Source: Clostridiales bacterium
GTDB taxonomy: Bacteria; Bacillota; Clostridia; Lachnospirales; Lachnospiraceae
Direction of reading: 5' to 3'
DNA length: 64,000 nt
Assembly: GCA_018365455.1 (NCBI GenBank)
Contig: JAGZJZ010000002.1
Span: forward strand, 1 to 64,000
Part shown: one piece after another, positions 41,431 through 50,757 of the stretch
Position numbering within the stretch: position 1 is the first letter of the stretch
Layout: each line of letters opens with the position of its first letter
The notes under the pieces: generated by a model
What the model saw: the letters and a program-made list of their open reading frames with translations, nothing else
Told to the model about the DNA's origin: nothing
The model's database searches: none
Translations under genes and position numbers: made by a program

Positions 41431-41937
41431 ATGACGGCATGTAAATTAGTTGGGAAACTTTTCCCGACAATGAAGACCCTGGGTGGTTCTGACGCTTCTG
41501 CAAAAAAAGGAAAAGCAGAAAATGCAGCACCGGTACAGGAAGTAAAAGCAGCGGAAGCGATCGATTTCTCAAAGGTGAAAGTGGAACCTCTTTTTGAAGA
41601 AATGGTGGATTTTGAGACCTTTTCAAAAGCAGACTATAGAGCTGTGAAGGTAAAAGCCTGTGAAGCAGTACCGAAGAGCAAGAAGCTTTTGAAATTCGTT
41701 CTGGATGATGGAACTGGCACAGACCGTATCATTTTAAGCGGAATTCATGAATATTATGAACCGGAAGAACTGATTGGAAAAACTTGTATCGCAATCGTAA
41801 ATCTGCCTCCAAGACCTATGATGGGGATTGATTCCTGCGGAATGCTGATTTCAGCAGTTCACGAGGAAGAAGGAAAAGAAGGTCTGAACCTTTTGATGGT
41901 GGATGAGCGGATTCCGGCAGGTGCGAAGCTGTATTAA
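41431..41937 (+). CDS. methionyl-tRNA synthetase C-terminal (Trbp111-like) tRNA-binding domain
   Basis: 168 residues. After an Ala/Lys-rich linker, FETFSKADYRAVKVKACEAV, LLKFVLDDGTGTDRIILSGI, IAIVNLPPRPMMGI and SCGMLISAVHEEEG form the OB-fold tRNA-binding domain that ends most bacterial MetRS proteins. The N-terminus (KLVGKLFPTMKT) resembles the LFPRI segment that joins the catalytic body to this domain. The frame has a TGA 3 codons before ATG 41431, so no longer protein is made here. With the element end directly upstream, the fragment may be the 3' part of a metG split by integration; a natural stand-alone Trbp111 is the alternative. Confidence 0.75.
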   Translation: MTACKLVGKLFPTMKTLGGSDASAKKGKAENAAPVQEVKAAEAIDFSKVKVEPLFEEMVDFETFSKADYRAVKVKACEAVPKSKKLLKFVLDDGTGTDRIILSGIHEYYEPEELIGKTCIAIVNLPPRPMMGIDSCGMLISAVHEEEGKEGLNLLMVDERIPAGAKLY

Positions 41938-42058
41938 GAGGCTTTGGAACCGGGTAGCTGTGAGTTTACAAAGGTATTGTTGTACCAATAATAAGTACCA
42001 TGAAGTATTGGATATATAGACTCATCAGCAGTCTTCTGATTTTATAAAGTTTTGTACT

Positions 42059-42096
42059 TTAAGGACATTTTCCCGGGATGGGAAGGTGTCCTTTTT
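42059..42096 (+). terminator. terminator after the tRNA-binding gene
   Basis: AAGGACA..TTTCCC pairs with GGGAA..TGTCCTT, loop GGGAT, T5. The 120 bp between the gene and this site hold nothing else I can identify. Confidence 0.8.
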
Positions 42097-42135
42097 GTGT
42101 GTCTAATTATAATGGCCAATATTAAATGACAAATA

Positions 42136-42182
42136 AAAAAACAGCGTATGCAATGAAACATAATCATTGCTACGCTGTTTTT
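42136..42182. terminator. bidirectional terminator at the 3' end of the AraC gene
   Basis: AAAACAGCGTA..GCAATG pairs with CATTGC..ACGCTGTTTT, with A and T runs on the outer sides, so it can work on both strands. Confidence 0.85.
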
Positions 42183-42194
42183 TAGTGCAGATTA

Positions 42195-44450
42195 TTATTT
42201 ATGCCTGCCTCGTTTTTCTACGACACATTCGGCATACTTCTGCGGTGTTAATCCAGTGTATTTGCTGAACACCCGGATAAAGGTATTGGAACTGTTGAAC
42301 CCTGTCAGGGAACTTAAATCTTTGGTTTTTAGGAAAGGATCTTTTTCCAGCAGTGCTTTGGCCTGATTGATGCGGTAGTTATTCAGGTAATCCTTAAAAT
42401 TGTTGTCACTCAGCTGCTTGAATAGAATACCGCAGTATTTGGGTGAGATATTAAACTGGTCGGCAAGGTCATTCAGCATGATGTTATCCTGGTAATTCTG
42501 GTGTATATAGTCCAGCATACGGGAAAGGACAGCTTGATCCTGAGTCTGGGTGCGCCGGCTTTTCTCACGGATTGTCTCGGTGATAACCGTTTTGATGTCG
42601 GTAATCGTCACAGAGTCCGCCCAATGGGTATACCAGTGTTCGTAATTGATGGAACGGCCGATGAATTCTTCCGGGCAGGTTTTCATCTCCTGGAATATTC
42701 TGTTCACCGTTCCGATTAAGGCGTAGATAAAGTTCTGCAGCACCTCCATGGACAAGACCTTGTGGACCAGATTTTCACGGATCAGATTGTCGAACAGTTC
42801 AAGTGCCTGCTCCTGACCTTCCATAACGGACTGTATCAATTTATTCTCCATGGAAAGAGGGTAGGAATATGTGGCGGAATCAATGTCTGCGATCTGAGCG
42901 TGAGTGATGATTTTATCGTGTGGCAGCATGGGGAGATATTCTGATATCTTCAGAGTCTCCAGATAACAGGGATGGAGGTTTTCAAAGCCCTCCTTTACCG
43001 AACTGAGAATAATTTGCTCTTCCCAGTATTTCCCCTCTCCGTCCTGATCCGGGGCAGCGGACATTACCAGGGCAGTCAGCGCTTTTGCCTCCTCCAGATT
43101 GGCGGAGATCATGATCAATGCGTAACGATACATAGATAGCTTCACGAATACCAGATCCGTTCTTTGCAGACAGTTTTGGAACATCAGGTTTTTAAAAAGT
43201 TCCAGCTGGCAGAATCTGCTGTCATCCGGGGGCAGGCCGGAATCGGGGGTAAAGCAGATCAGCCCCACACAAAATCGGCTGTGGTCAGGGAAATGAGGCT
43301 TCTCTTTGGGAGCCAGGTAACCATTGGGGTCTGTGAGCAGGTTCTGGTAATACTGCTGAGCAAGAAGAATATCTGTGGTCTTCTGCGTTGTCAGAAGGCT
43401 GTGGTTCAGGCTCTGGATTTTAGCCAGGTTTTCATTTAGTATTCCGAACTCGTCATAATGGTGAGAATTTTCCTTTAAATGAGGCTGCAATACTTCATAA
43501 ATTGGCCGGTACAAAAGATTCACCACACCGTAAAAGACAGCACACAGCAGCAGGAAAATGGCCATGACAGTCAGCAGGTAAAGAAAAATATTCATCCCAT
43601 TCAGACTGTACTCGTCATAGAGATAGGAGATATCCCAGTTCATTGAGAGCAGATGAGCGTTTGCAATATAGTAGCCCGATTTTTTGACCAGGTCTTTGCC
43701 GGAATCTAAATCTTCCATCAGTGACGCAAATAATGCAGTATCTTTTTCGTCCAGGGAGCTGGAAATAAAAAGCCCGTCGGTGTTGGAAATCCAGTATCTT
43801 TCCGGTGTGGCAGTTCCCACCAGGGAAGTGATGGGGATATCCGCCATATAGATGCATGTACGGGGCTGTTTGTATCCCTTAATCAAATAGTAAAGGGAGA
43901 CGAGAGAACCGTTTGCATCGTAGTGGGGAATTACATAGGGAAACATATTTTTTTCGAAATAATGCTGTATTTCTGTCAAGTCTTTTGCGGACAGCCCTTT
44001 CTGCTTCAAAAAATCCGATATGGAATAAGAACCATCCGTTGACAGGACGGTGGAATGTGTGCTGTTCTCAACATCAATATGTCCATTATTCAGAAGCAGA
44101 TAGATCTGAAAACTGGTCTCTGCGGCTCCGGTATATTTTAACAGGGATCTCTTGGCTTTGGAGGACAGCAGATAAAAATCCGGCGTACCCTCTGAGACAG
44201 ACCACTCCTTGATCTGAGCGTCATTTACAATAGCCGTCATGGTATTGGAAATCTCTTTGAGTGAGGTTGTGCTTTTCTCTTCCAGAATAGTCCTGGAAAG
44301 GGTAATGGAACTGATATAATTTTCTTCCGATTGTTGTGAAAGGAATATTCCAGAGATGGATGCCAGTGCCAGTGTTACAACAAAGGCTAAGAGCAGGAAG
44401 ACAATTTTTAGTTTTTTATGGTATAAACCGGAAGGATGTTTCAGCATCAT
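42195..44450 (-). CDS. membrane-bound AraC-family sensor-regulator
   Basis: 751 residues. An N-terminal helix (about 14-37), a long extracellular sensor region (about 38-285), a second helix (about 287-312), a cytosolic linker, and two AraC helix-turn-helix units at the C-terminus (IMLNDLADQFNISPKYCGIL; LSSLTGFNSSNTFIRVF). This type regulates adjacent oligosaccharide ABC importers in Firmicutes, and it is divergent from one here (44762 on). GGAGGTGCG site before ATG 44450. It probably senses a sugar or loaded binding protein and activates the transporter genes; ligand unknown. Confidence 0.88.
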   Translation of the reverse strand: MMLKHPSGLYHKKLKIVFLLLAFVVTLALASISGIFLSQQSEENYISSITLSRTILEEKSTTSLKEISNTMTAIVNDAQIKEWSVSEGTPDFYLLSSKAKRSLLKYTGAAETSFQIYLLLNNGHIDVENSTHSTVLSTDGSYSISDFLKQKGLSAKDLTEIQHYFEKNMFPYVIPHYDANGSLVSLYYLIKGYKQPRTCIYMADIPITSLVGTATPERYWISNTDGLFISSSLDEKDTALFASLMEDLDSGKDLVKKSGYYIANAHLLSMNWDISYLYDEYSLNGMNIFLYLLTVMAIFLLLCAVFYGVVNLLYRPIYEVLQPHLKENSHHYDEFGILNENLAKIQSLNHSLLTTQKTTDILLAQQYYQNLLTDPNGYLAPKEKPHFPDHSRFCVGLICFTPDSGLPPDDSRFCQLELFKNLMFQNCLQRTDLVFVKLSMYRYALIMISANLEEAKALTALVMSAAPDQDGEGKYWEEQIILSSVKEGFENLHPCYLETLKISEYLPMLPHDKIITHAQIADIDSATYSYPLSMENKLIQSVMEGQEQALELFDNLIRENLVHKVLSMEVLQNFIYALIGTVNRIFQEMKTCPEEFIGRSINYEHWYTHWADSVTITDIKTVITETIREKSRRTQTQDQAVLSRMLDYIHQNYQDNIMLNDLADQFNISPKYCGILFKQLSDNNFKDYLNNYRINQAKALLEKDPFLKTKDLSSLTGFNSSNTFIRVFSKYTGLTPQKYAECVVEKRGRHK

Positions 44451-44494
44451 TACGCACCTCCTTTTTGATGGGAATTGTTGAAAATCCAGTATAA

Positions 44495-44523
44495 ATTATA
44501 ATTGCATTCTGGTGATAATTCAA
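44495..44523 (-). promoter_or_regulatory. promoter of the AraC regulator
   Basis: On the minus strand TTGAAT (44523-44518), 17 bp, TATAAT (44500-44495). Confidence 0.8.
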
Positions 44524-44718
44524 GTGAAAGAGCCTTATTTTACAGGGATTCAGACAAAATGGTGATCTTTTGAAAAATGATGATGTACGAAAAACAGGGC
44601 TGGCATGGAAAAAACGGTACCGGATGAAAAGTGGGTATTCCAAAAAACAGAGAAAAAACATGCCGGGGATTTTGATGATTTACTTTTCAAATTGGATCCG
44701 TTAGGGTTGTGCTATCCA

Positions 44719-44734
44719 CTTGAAGCGCTTCGAA
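44719..44734 (+). promoter_or_regulatory. cre-like palindrome before the ABC operon
   Basis: GAAGCGCTTC (44722-44731) is a perfect palindrome with the AARCGYTW-type core of catabolite-responsive elements; about 11 of 14 positions fit the Bacillus cre consensus. Position upstream of a sugar importer fits carbon catabolite control or a LacI-type operator. Confidence 0.5.
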
Positions 44735-44761
44735 ATTGTAGAAAGGAGAGAAAAGAGAAAT

Positions 44762-45706
44762 TTGGCTAAACAACAAATAAAAAAACATAAGAAAAGAAAT
44801 TTTTCTACTGTGATTAAGAAAATAATATCCAGCAAAGAATTATATCTGCTGCTGCTTCCGGGCATCATCTGGTACCTGCTGTTTGCATACCGCCCCATGA
44901 CGGAGCTAAAGATTGCATTCTTTGATTACAATGTATTTCAGGGAATTGAAGGAAGTACATTTGTAGGACTGCAGAACTTTATTGAATTTTTTAAGGGAAA
45001 GGATTTCCCCAGGGTATTGAAAAACACCCTGATGATTTCTTTCTGGCAGTTATTGATTTGCTTTCCCCTGCCAATCGTACTGGCGATCTGTATAACAGAG
45101 ATGAAGAACAAATTTGTCAGCAGAATGACGCAGATGTCCACACTGCTTACCCACTTCATATCGGTAGTGGTGGTCTGCGGTATCGTGATCAACTTTCTTT
45201 CACCCAGTACCGGTGTGATAAATCTGGTATTGGAGAAGATGGGGGTAGATCCGGTGTATTTTATGACAAAGCCGGAATATTTCAAAGGAATCTATACTTT
45301 GATGACACTCTGGCAGAATGCAGGATTTGATGCACTTGTGTATATTGCCGCAATTATGGGAATTGACCAGCAGCTCTATGAAGCGGCAACGGTAGACGGT
45401 GCCGGGAAACTTAAGAAGATTTTCCATGTGACAATTCCGGCTATTGTACCTGCCATAGTGACCATGCTGATTCTGAAGCTGGGAGGCATTATCAAGGTAG
45501 GGTACGAGGCAATTTTGCTCTTGTACCAGCCGGCAACTTATTCCGCAGCAGACGTTATCTCTACATACTCTTACCGTCTGGCATTTGAAAACGGGAACTA
45601 TGGGCTGTCTGTGGCGGCGGGGCTGTTTGAATCCGTGGTTGCATTCATCATGGTAATTCTTGCGAATAAAATCAGCAAGAAGATTTCCGATAACGCATTA
45701 TGGTAA
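44762..45706 (+). CDS. sugar ABC transporter permease (LplB-like)
   Basis: 314 residues from TTG 44762, the best start after GAAAGGAG at 44741-44748, although an in-frame TTG at 44720 cannot be excluded. Six membrane helices and the EAA loop (YEAATVDGAGKLKKIFHVTIP) identify a type I importer permease of the carbohydrate uptake-1 group (LplB/YtcP-type operons). It pairs with the permease at 45719; no ATPase is encoded nearby, so a shared MsmX-like ATPase is likely. Confidence 0.88.
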   Translation: MAKQQIKKHKKRNFSTVIKKIISSKELYLLLLPGIIWYLLFAYRPMTELKIAFFDYNVFQGIEGSTFVGLQNFIEFFKGKDFPRVLKNTLMISFWQLLICFPLPIVLAICITEMKNKFVSRMTQMSTLLTHFISVVVVCGIVINFLSPSTGVINLVLEKMGVDPVYFMTKPEYFKGIYTLMTLWQNAGFDALVYIAAIMGIDQQLYEAATVDGAGKLKKIFHVTIPAIVPAIVTMLILKLGGIIKVGYEAILLLYQPATYSAADVISTYSYRLAFENGNYGLSVAAGLFESVVAFIMVILANKISKKISDNALW

Positions 45707-45718
45707 GGAGGAAAAGAG

Positions 45719-46618
45719 ATGGTGAGAAATAAAACCAAACAGGGGCAGGTAATCGGTTTCGGAGAGAAGATTTTCAATGGGGTGATGATTATACTGGGAA
45801 TCCTGATTACCTTTATCGCCCTGTATCCCATATATTATGTATTAATTTCTTCCTTAAGCAAGCCGTTTTTCGTAGAAAATGGGGATGTGTTACTGAAAAT
45901 AAAGGAGTTTACCACAGCCAGTTATGAAGCTGTTTTTAAGCGGAGCGGCTTGTGGGCAGCTTATGGAAATGCTATTTTTTACACAGTCTTCGGACTTATG
46001 GCGAATATGTTCTTTACAACCACCATGGCATATGCGTTATCGAAGAAATATCTGATGGGAAGAAAATGGCTGACCTTATTCACGGTCTTCACCATGTGGT
46101 TCAGTGCCGGAATCATTCCCACCTATATGAACTTCAATAATCTGGGTCTACTGGATACGAGAACGGCTATTATATTCGGGTTTGCCATTGAGACATACAA
46201 CCTTATTATAATGAAGAGTTTTTTTGAGCAGGTGCCGGAGGCGCTGGAAGAAGCGGCGTTCATTGACGGCGCAGGGCATTTCAGGGTATTATGGAATATA
46301 TATATGCCCCTTTCTAAGCCAGCCCTTGCTACGGTGGGACTATTTTATGGAATCAGCAGATGGAACGGTTATTTCTGGGCAATGCAGCTTCTAAAAGATG
46401 ACAGTAAGATTCCCCTCCAGGTATTTCTGAAAAAATTAATCGTGGAGAGGGTTTCGAACCCTTCCGATGCGGCAATTGTGACGAAGGCTTCGCTCACATC
46501 GCCTACTACTCAGGTTTATGCTTTGATTATTCTGGCAATTGTTCCAATGATTATTGTATTTCCATTCATTCAAAAATATTTTAAATCAGGTCTCACCCTT
46601 GGCGGTGTCAAAGGCTAA
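45719..46618 (+). CDS. sugar ABC transporter permease (LplC-like)
   Basis: 299 residues behind AAGGAGG. Six predicted helices and EAA loop LEEAAFIDGAGHFRVLWNIY. Second half of the heterodimeric channel with 44762; 12 bp separate the genes. Transport of an oligosaccharide is inferred from family and the GH88 gene downstream. Confidence 0.88.
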   Translation: MVRNKTKQGQVIGFGEKIFNGVMIILGILITFIALYPIYYVLISSLSKPFFVENGDVLLKIKEFTTASYEAVFKRSGLWAAYGNAIFYTVFGLMANMFFTTTMAYALSKKYLMGRKWLTLFTVFTMWFSAGIIPTYMNFNNLGLLDTRTAIIFGFAIETYNLIIMKSFFEQVPEALEEAAFIDGAGHFRVLWNIYMPLSKPALATVGLFYGISRWNGYFWAMQLLKDDSKIPLQVFLKKLIVERVSNPSDAAIVTKASLTSPTTQVYALIILAIVPMIIVFPFIQKYFKSGLTLGGVKG

Positions 46619-46641
46619 CCATAAATGGAGGATTATTCGTT

Positions 46642-48204
46642 ATGAAAAGAAAACAGATTACAGCATTATTACTGACCGCAGTTCTGGGCATTTCTATGGT
46701 ATTAGGGGCAGCAGGATGTGGAAAAGGGGAGGAAAGCACAGCAGCGGCCTCTAAGGAAGACAAAAGCAAAGAGTTTACAGCCTTTATGTTCCTGTCAGGG
46801 ACGCCCTTTAACTCTGACTGGGAAGTGTGGAAAGAGGTAGAGAAGAAGACAGGCGTGAAACTAAAAGGAGTGGTTGCTTCCTCCAATTCTGATTATGCGA
46901 CGGCATTCCAGAATATGGTGGCATCGGGCCAGCTGGCAGATCTTATCGCCTGTGAGTTCACCACTGACATGGAGAAGCTTGGCAAGGACGGAGGGGTTAT
47001 TCCATTAAACGATCTGATCGAGGAACATGCACCCCATATCAAGGAAGCGCTGGACAATGACCCGAATCTGAAATATCAGGCCACGGCGGAAGACGGAAAT
47101 ATATACAATATCCCACTGGGAAAAGAACTGAAGTCTTCCCAGTTCTACTGGATCCGCCAGGACTGGCTGGATAAACTGGGGCTGAAGGCACCGGAAACGG
47201 TGGATGAACTCCATGACGTACTGGCTGCATTTAAAAACGGCGATCCCAATGGCAACGGACAGGCAGACGAGATTCCGCTGTTTGACCGCTCGGCTACCGC
47301 TGAGACAGAGATGGGTGAATATCTAGCTCTGTGGGATTCCAGTGCAACCTTCTATCCAAGGGATGGGAAAATAACCTTTGAACCATTGACGGAAAATTAT
47401 AAATTGGCGGTAAAAAATCTTGCCCAGTGGTATAAAGAGGGACTGATTGATCCGGAGATTTTTACAAGGGGCATGTCCGCAAGAGATACCCTGCTCAGCA
47501 ATAACACGGGAGGATTTACCCATGATTGGGTAAGTACAGGCAGTTACAACGATTCTCTGGGAGAAGAAATTCCGGGATTTCAGATGGTGGCAATTGCACC
47601 CCTAAAAGACCAGAACGGAAATGTGAAAGAACGGGATTACCGTTACGCTGAGTGCGGATGGGGCATTTCTTCACAGTGCAAGGACCCGGAGAGTGTCATC
47701 GAGTTCATGGACTTCATGTTTACCGAGGAAGGTTCGGATTTAATGAACTGGGGAGTTGAGGGCAAGACATACACCGTGGATGACAACGGCGGGAAAGCTT
47801 TTACCGAAGAAGTGTTCAAATCCGGACTGGCGCCGGTGGAATATTTGCGTTCCCTGGGTTCGCAATACCGTGCCGGTTATATTCAGGCTGCAGATTACGA
47901 ATATGCAACCATGAATGATGCGGGGAAAGCGGCAAACAAGATGTATGATTCACACGATGAGTGGTTTCTTGCACCAAAACTTCCTGAACTGAAGCTGAGT
48001 ACGGATAATATGGATGAATATAAGAGCATTATGTCGGGCATCCAGCCAATCGTCTATGAAAAGCTCCAGAGCTGGATTCTGGGTTCCAGCAATATTGAGG
48101 ATGAATACGATGCCTTTATACAAGAACTAAAGGACAGGAATATTGAAAAGGCAATTGAAATCCAGCAGACGGCATACGATAATTATGCTAAAGTGACAAA
48201 ATAA
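46642..48204 (+). CDS. extracellular solute-binding lipoprotein
   Basis: 520 residues. Signal peptide with lipobox LGAAGC (Cys about 28), then a family-1-type solute-binding fold with NGNGQADEIPL and SQCKDPESVIEFMDF motifs typical of LplA-like oligosaccharide binders. Anchored to the membrane outside, it delivers substrate to the two permeases upstream. GGAGGA site. Confidence 0.88.
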   Translation: MKRKQITALLLTAVLGISMVLGAAGCGKGEESTAAASKEDKSKEFTAFMFLSGTPFNSDWEVWKEVEKKTGVKLKGVVASSNSDYATAFQNMVASGQLADLIACEFTTDMEKLGKDGGVIPLNDLIEEHAPHIKEALDNDPNLKYQATAEDGNIYNIPLGKELKSSQFYWIRQDWLDKLGLKAPETVDELHDVLAAFKNGDPNGNGQADEIPLFDRSATAETEMGEYLALWDSSATFYPRDGKITFEPLTENYKLAVKNLAQWYKEGLIDPEIFTRGMSARDTLLSNNTGGFTHDWVSTGSYNDSLGEEIPGFQMVAIAPLKDQNGNVKERDYRYAECGWGISSQCKDPESVIEFMDFMFTEEGSDLMNWGVEGKTYTVDDNGGKAFTEEVFKSGLAPVEYLRSLGSQYRAGYIQAADYEYATMNDAGKAANKMYDSHDEWFLAPKLPELKLSTDNMDEYKSIMSGIQPIVYEKLQSWILGSSNIEDEYDAFIQELKDRNIEKAIEIQQTAYDNYAKVTK

Positions 48205-48240
48205 AGGGCAGCCTTTTTGGAAAACGGCAGGAGAGCATTT

Positions 48241-49386
48241 ATGGACAAGGAAAAATTACAAAGAGCAGCTGCCCGGGCAGTATCGGTTCTGAGAGAAAAT
48301 CTGGGGAATTTTACCTACCAATTTCCTGGTTCCAATAGTGAGCATATGTTTTACCCGGCAACAGAAAATACAGAATGGACAACGGGATTCTGTACCGGAA
48401 CATACTGGCTTGCCTATGAACTGTCGGGAGAGGAACGGTTCCGAACATCGGCGGAGGTTCAGGTAGAGAGCTTTTATAATAGGATAAAACAGAAAACAGA
48501 TGTGGATCATCATGATATGGGATTTTTATATACGCCTTCCTGTGTAGCAGCTTATCAGCTTACGGGAAATCAGCGGGCAAAAGAGGCGGCAATCCTGGCG
48601 GCAGACCAGCTGATCAGCCGCTTTCAGGAAAAAGGAGAGTTCCTTCAGGCGTGGGGAGCGTTAGGGGCAGAGGATAATTACCGTCTGATTATAGACTGTC
48701 TGCTGAATCTGCCGCTGCTGTATTGGGCTTCTTATGTAACCGGGGATGAAAAGTACAGAGACATTGCCATACGGCATACCAGGACCAGCATCCGTAATCT
48801 GGTGCGGGAAGATCATTCTACCTACCACACTTATTTTTTTAATCCCAGGACAGGAGAGCCGTTACGTGGGGTTACGGCTCAGGGGTATCGGGACGATTCT
48901 GCCTGGGCAAGGGGGCAGGCATGGGGAATCTATGGAACGGCATTGGCGTGGCGGTACACAAAAAATGAAGTTTGCAGAGAGTTGTTCCGGAAAGTAACGG
49001 ATTTTTATCTGAGGCATCTTCCGGAGGATATGGTACCCTATTGGGATTTGCAGTTTTCAGAAGGGAGCGGTGAACCGAGAGATTCGTCAGCGGCAGCAGC
49101 AGCCGTCTGCGGAATTCTGGAAATGTGCAGCAATGGAGGACTGGAAAAGGAAGAACAATCCTTTTATCGCAATGAGGCGCAGCGGATGCTGGAAAGCCTG
49201 ATTGACAAATATGCAGTAACTTCATCTCAGGAAGCAAATGGGCTGCTGCGACATGGTGTTTACGCAAAAAGCAGTCCCTATAACAGTGTATCCGACAGAG
49301 GTGTTGATGAATGTAATCTGTGGGGAGATTATTTTTATCTTGAGGCACTGACCAGAAACATGAAAGAATGGAAGACATACTGGTAA
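48241..49386 (+). CDS. GH88 unsaturated glucuronyl hydrolase
   Basis: 381 residues from ATG 48241 (GCAGGAGAG site). An alpha/alpha toroid protein with the two catalytic Asp motifs of family GH88: DHHDMGFLY (Asp about 92) and LIIDCLLNLPLLYWA. It releases the 4,5-unsaturated uronic acid left at the end of oligosaccharides by polysaccharide lyases. No signal peptide, so it acts in the cytosol on imported oligosaccharides, which defines the likely cargo of the ABC system (for example glycosaminoglycan or other uronic-acid fragments). Confidence 0.88.
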   Translation: MDKEKLQRAAARAVSVLRENLGNFTYQFPGSNSEHMFYPATENTEWTTGFCTGTYWLAYELSGEERFRTSAEVQVESFYNRIKQKTDVDHHDMGFLYTPSCVAAYQLTGNQRAKEAAILAADQLISRFQEKGEFLQAWGALGAEDNYRLIIDCLLNLPLLYWASYVTGDEKYRDIAIRHTRTSIRNLVREDHSTYHTYFFNPRTGEPLRGVTAQGYRDDSAWARGQAWGIYGTALAWRYTKNEVCRELFRKVTDFYLRHLPEDMVPYWDLQFSEGSGEPRDSSAAAAAVCGILEMCSNGGLEKEEQSFYRNEAQRMLESLIDKYAVTSSQEANGLLRHGVYAKSSPYNSVSDRGVDECNLWGDYFYLEALTRNMKEWKTYW

Positions 49387-49502
49387 TTAGCAAGGCGATA
49401 CATCAGGATACATCAGGTGCCATATCGTTTTTAGTGACTTTGTGCGGTTTCGATGATATAATGAAAAAGCAGTCGATTGAAAATGAAAAAGGGAGAAGAT
49501 TT

Positions 49503-50036
49503 ATGGATAAAAAAATCATAGCAGAAACAGACCGGTTAATATTAAGAAGATACAGAGCAGAGGACATACAGGATCTATACGAATACCTGTCCAACCCTAA
49601 AGTCCTGGAATATGAGCCTTATAAGCCGATGACAATGGAAGAAGCAAAAGAGAATCTGGAGTCCAGAATTGCATCGGATGAAATGATAGCAGTTGAACTG
49701 AAATCCACAGGTAAAATGATTGGGAATGTATATCTGGGGAAATGTGATTGTAATTCCCTGGAGTTGGGATATGTATTCAATGAAGATTACTGGAACATGG
49801 GATATGCCAGAGAAAGCTGTGAAAAGCTGATTGAAAATGCATTTGAGCATGGAATCCACAGGATTAGTGCATACTGTGATACCAAGAATCCAAACTCATG
49901 GGAGCTGCTGGAAAAATTAGGATTTACCCGTGAGGGATTTTTGCAAAAGAATGTATATTTTTGGAAGGATGAGCATGATCAGCCGCTTTGGAAAGACACT
50001 TATATCTATGGATTGCTCAATAGCAAAGAAAATTGA
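49503..50036 (+). CDS. GNAT-family N-acetyltransferase
   Basis: 177 residues from ATG 49503 (GGGAGAAG site). RimJ/RimL-like: TDRLILRRYRAEDIQDLYEY at the start, acetyl-CoA-binding region YVFNEDYWNMGYARES and CDTKNPNSWELLEKLGF. Transfers acetyl groups to an amine of a protein or small molecule; substrate unknown. Probably its own unit. Confidence 0.88.
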   Translation: MDKKIIAETDRLILRRYRAEDIQDLYEYLSNPKVLEYEPYKPMTMEEAKENLESRIASDEMIAVELKSTGKMIGNVYLGKCDCNSLELGYVFNEDYWNMGYARESCEKLIENAFEHGIHRISAYCDTKNPNSWELLEKLGFTREGFLQKNVYFWKDEHDQPLWKDTYIYGLLNSKEN

Positions 50037-50076
50037 TTAAATACGGTTATTGTAAAAAGAATAATATCATGTGTAA

Positions 50077-50115
50077 TAAAAAAAGGATAATTCCAAATGG
50101 AATGTCCTTTTTTTG
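50077..50115. terminator. bidirectional terminator between convergent genes
   Basis: AAAAAAAGGA..ATTCCA pairs with TGGAAT..TCCTTTTTTT. Serves the acetyltransferase (plus) and the XRE gene (minus). Confidence 0.88.
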
Positions 50116-50126
50116 CAGCAGGCTCT

Positions 50127-50471
50127 TCATTTCCCATAGGTGTCCTGCAGGGAAGATTTCAGAGATCTTAAGGTCTCAGTTAAAATACGGAGTTCTTTTT
50201 CATCACAGTCATTTAATAAATCCCTTAGTTCTTTTACGTAGAAGGATTTTGCTTCGGGAAGGCTGTCGCACAATAAATGATCTACCGTCGTGTGGAGGGC
50301 ATTTGCAATCGTGATGAGCGTTGGCAGGCTTACGTGGGTAACGCCTCTTTCGATATTACTAAGATGTGGTGTCGAGATATCTACCTGTTCGGCGAGCCTT
50401 TCCTGTGTAATTTTCTGGGTTAATCTCCTGGCTCGGATTCTGCGTCCGATAGCGGTATAATCAATTGTCAT
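50127..50471 (-). CDS. XRE-family HTH regulator
   Basis: 114 residues, GAGGGGG site before ATG 50471. HTH_3 domain at about 7-62 (ITQERLAEQVDISTPHLSNI, ERGVTHVSLPTLITIANAL) and a short helical tail. Divergent from the LytTR two-component genes, with 287 bp between. Confidence 0.85.
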   Translation of the reverse strand: MTIDYTAIGRRIRARRLTQKITQERLAEQVDISTPHLSNIERGVTHVSLPTLITIANALHTTVDHLLCDSLPEAKSFYVKELRDLLNDCDEKELRILTETLRSLKSSLQDTYGK

Positions 50472-50662
50472 ACTTACCCCCTCTATAATAACTTATTACG
50501 TATTGTATTATTTGTTTTGTTATATTATAATAATCTATAAGCTAAAAAATAGCATGTGGATTATATTGGATGGAAGTATTTACCATTTTTTGCTAGATTT
50601 TTTTCAAAATCGACGAGTTTTGGTTAAATATTACACGAACTGTGCTAAAAGTGTAATTAGCA

Positions 50663-50721
50663 TTGCAATTACTGTGATCCGGATGGTATAATTCCAAGAA
50701 ATATAATTGTGCAATTATATT
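50663..50721 (+). promoter_or_regulatory. promoter and palindromic operator of the two-component operon
   Basis: TTGCAA (50663-50668), 18 bp, TATAAT (50687-50692). Directly after it, AATATAATTG (50700-50709) and its exact inverse CAATTATATT (50712-50721) flank TG, a 22-bp palindrome over the expected start site. It is not a LytTR direct repeat, so another dimeric repressor is suggested. The rest of 50472-50757 is AT-rich without a gene. Confidence 0.65.
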
Positions 50722-50757
50722 CGGGTAATTTAAAGAAAGAGTAAGGTGGGATGAATC

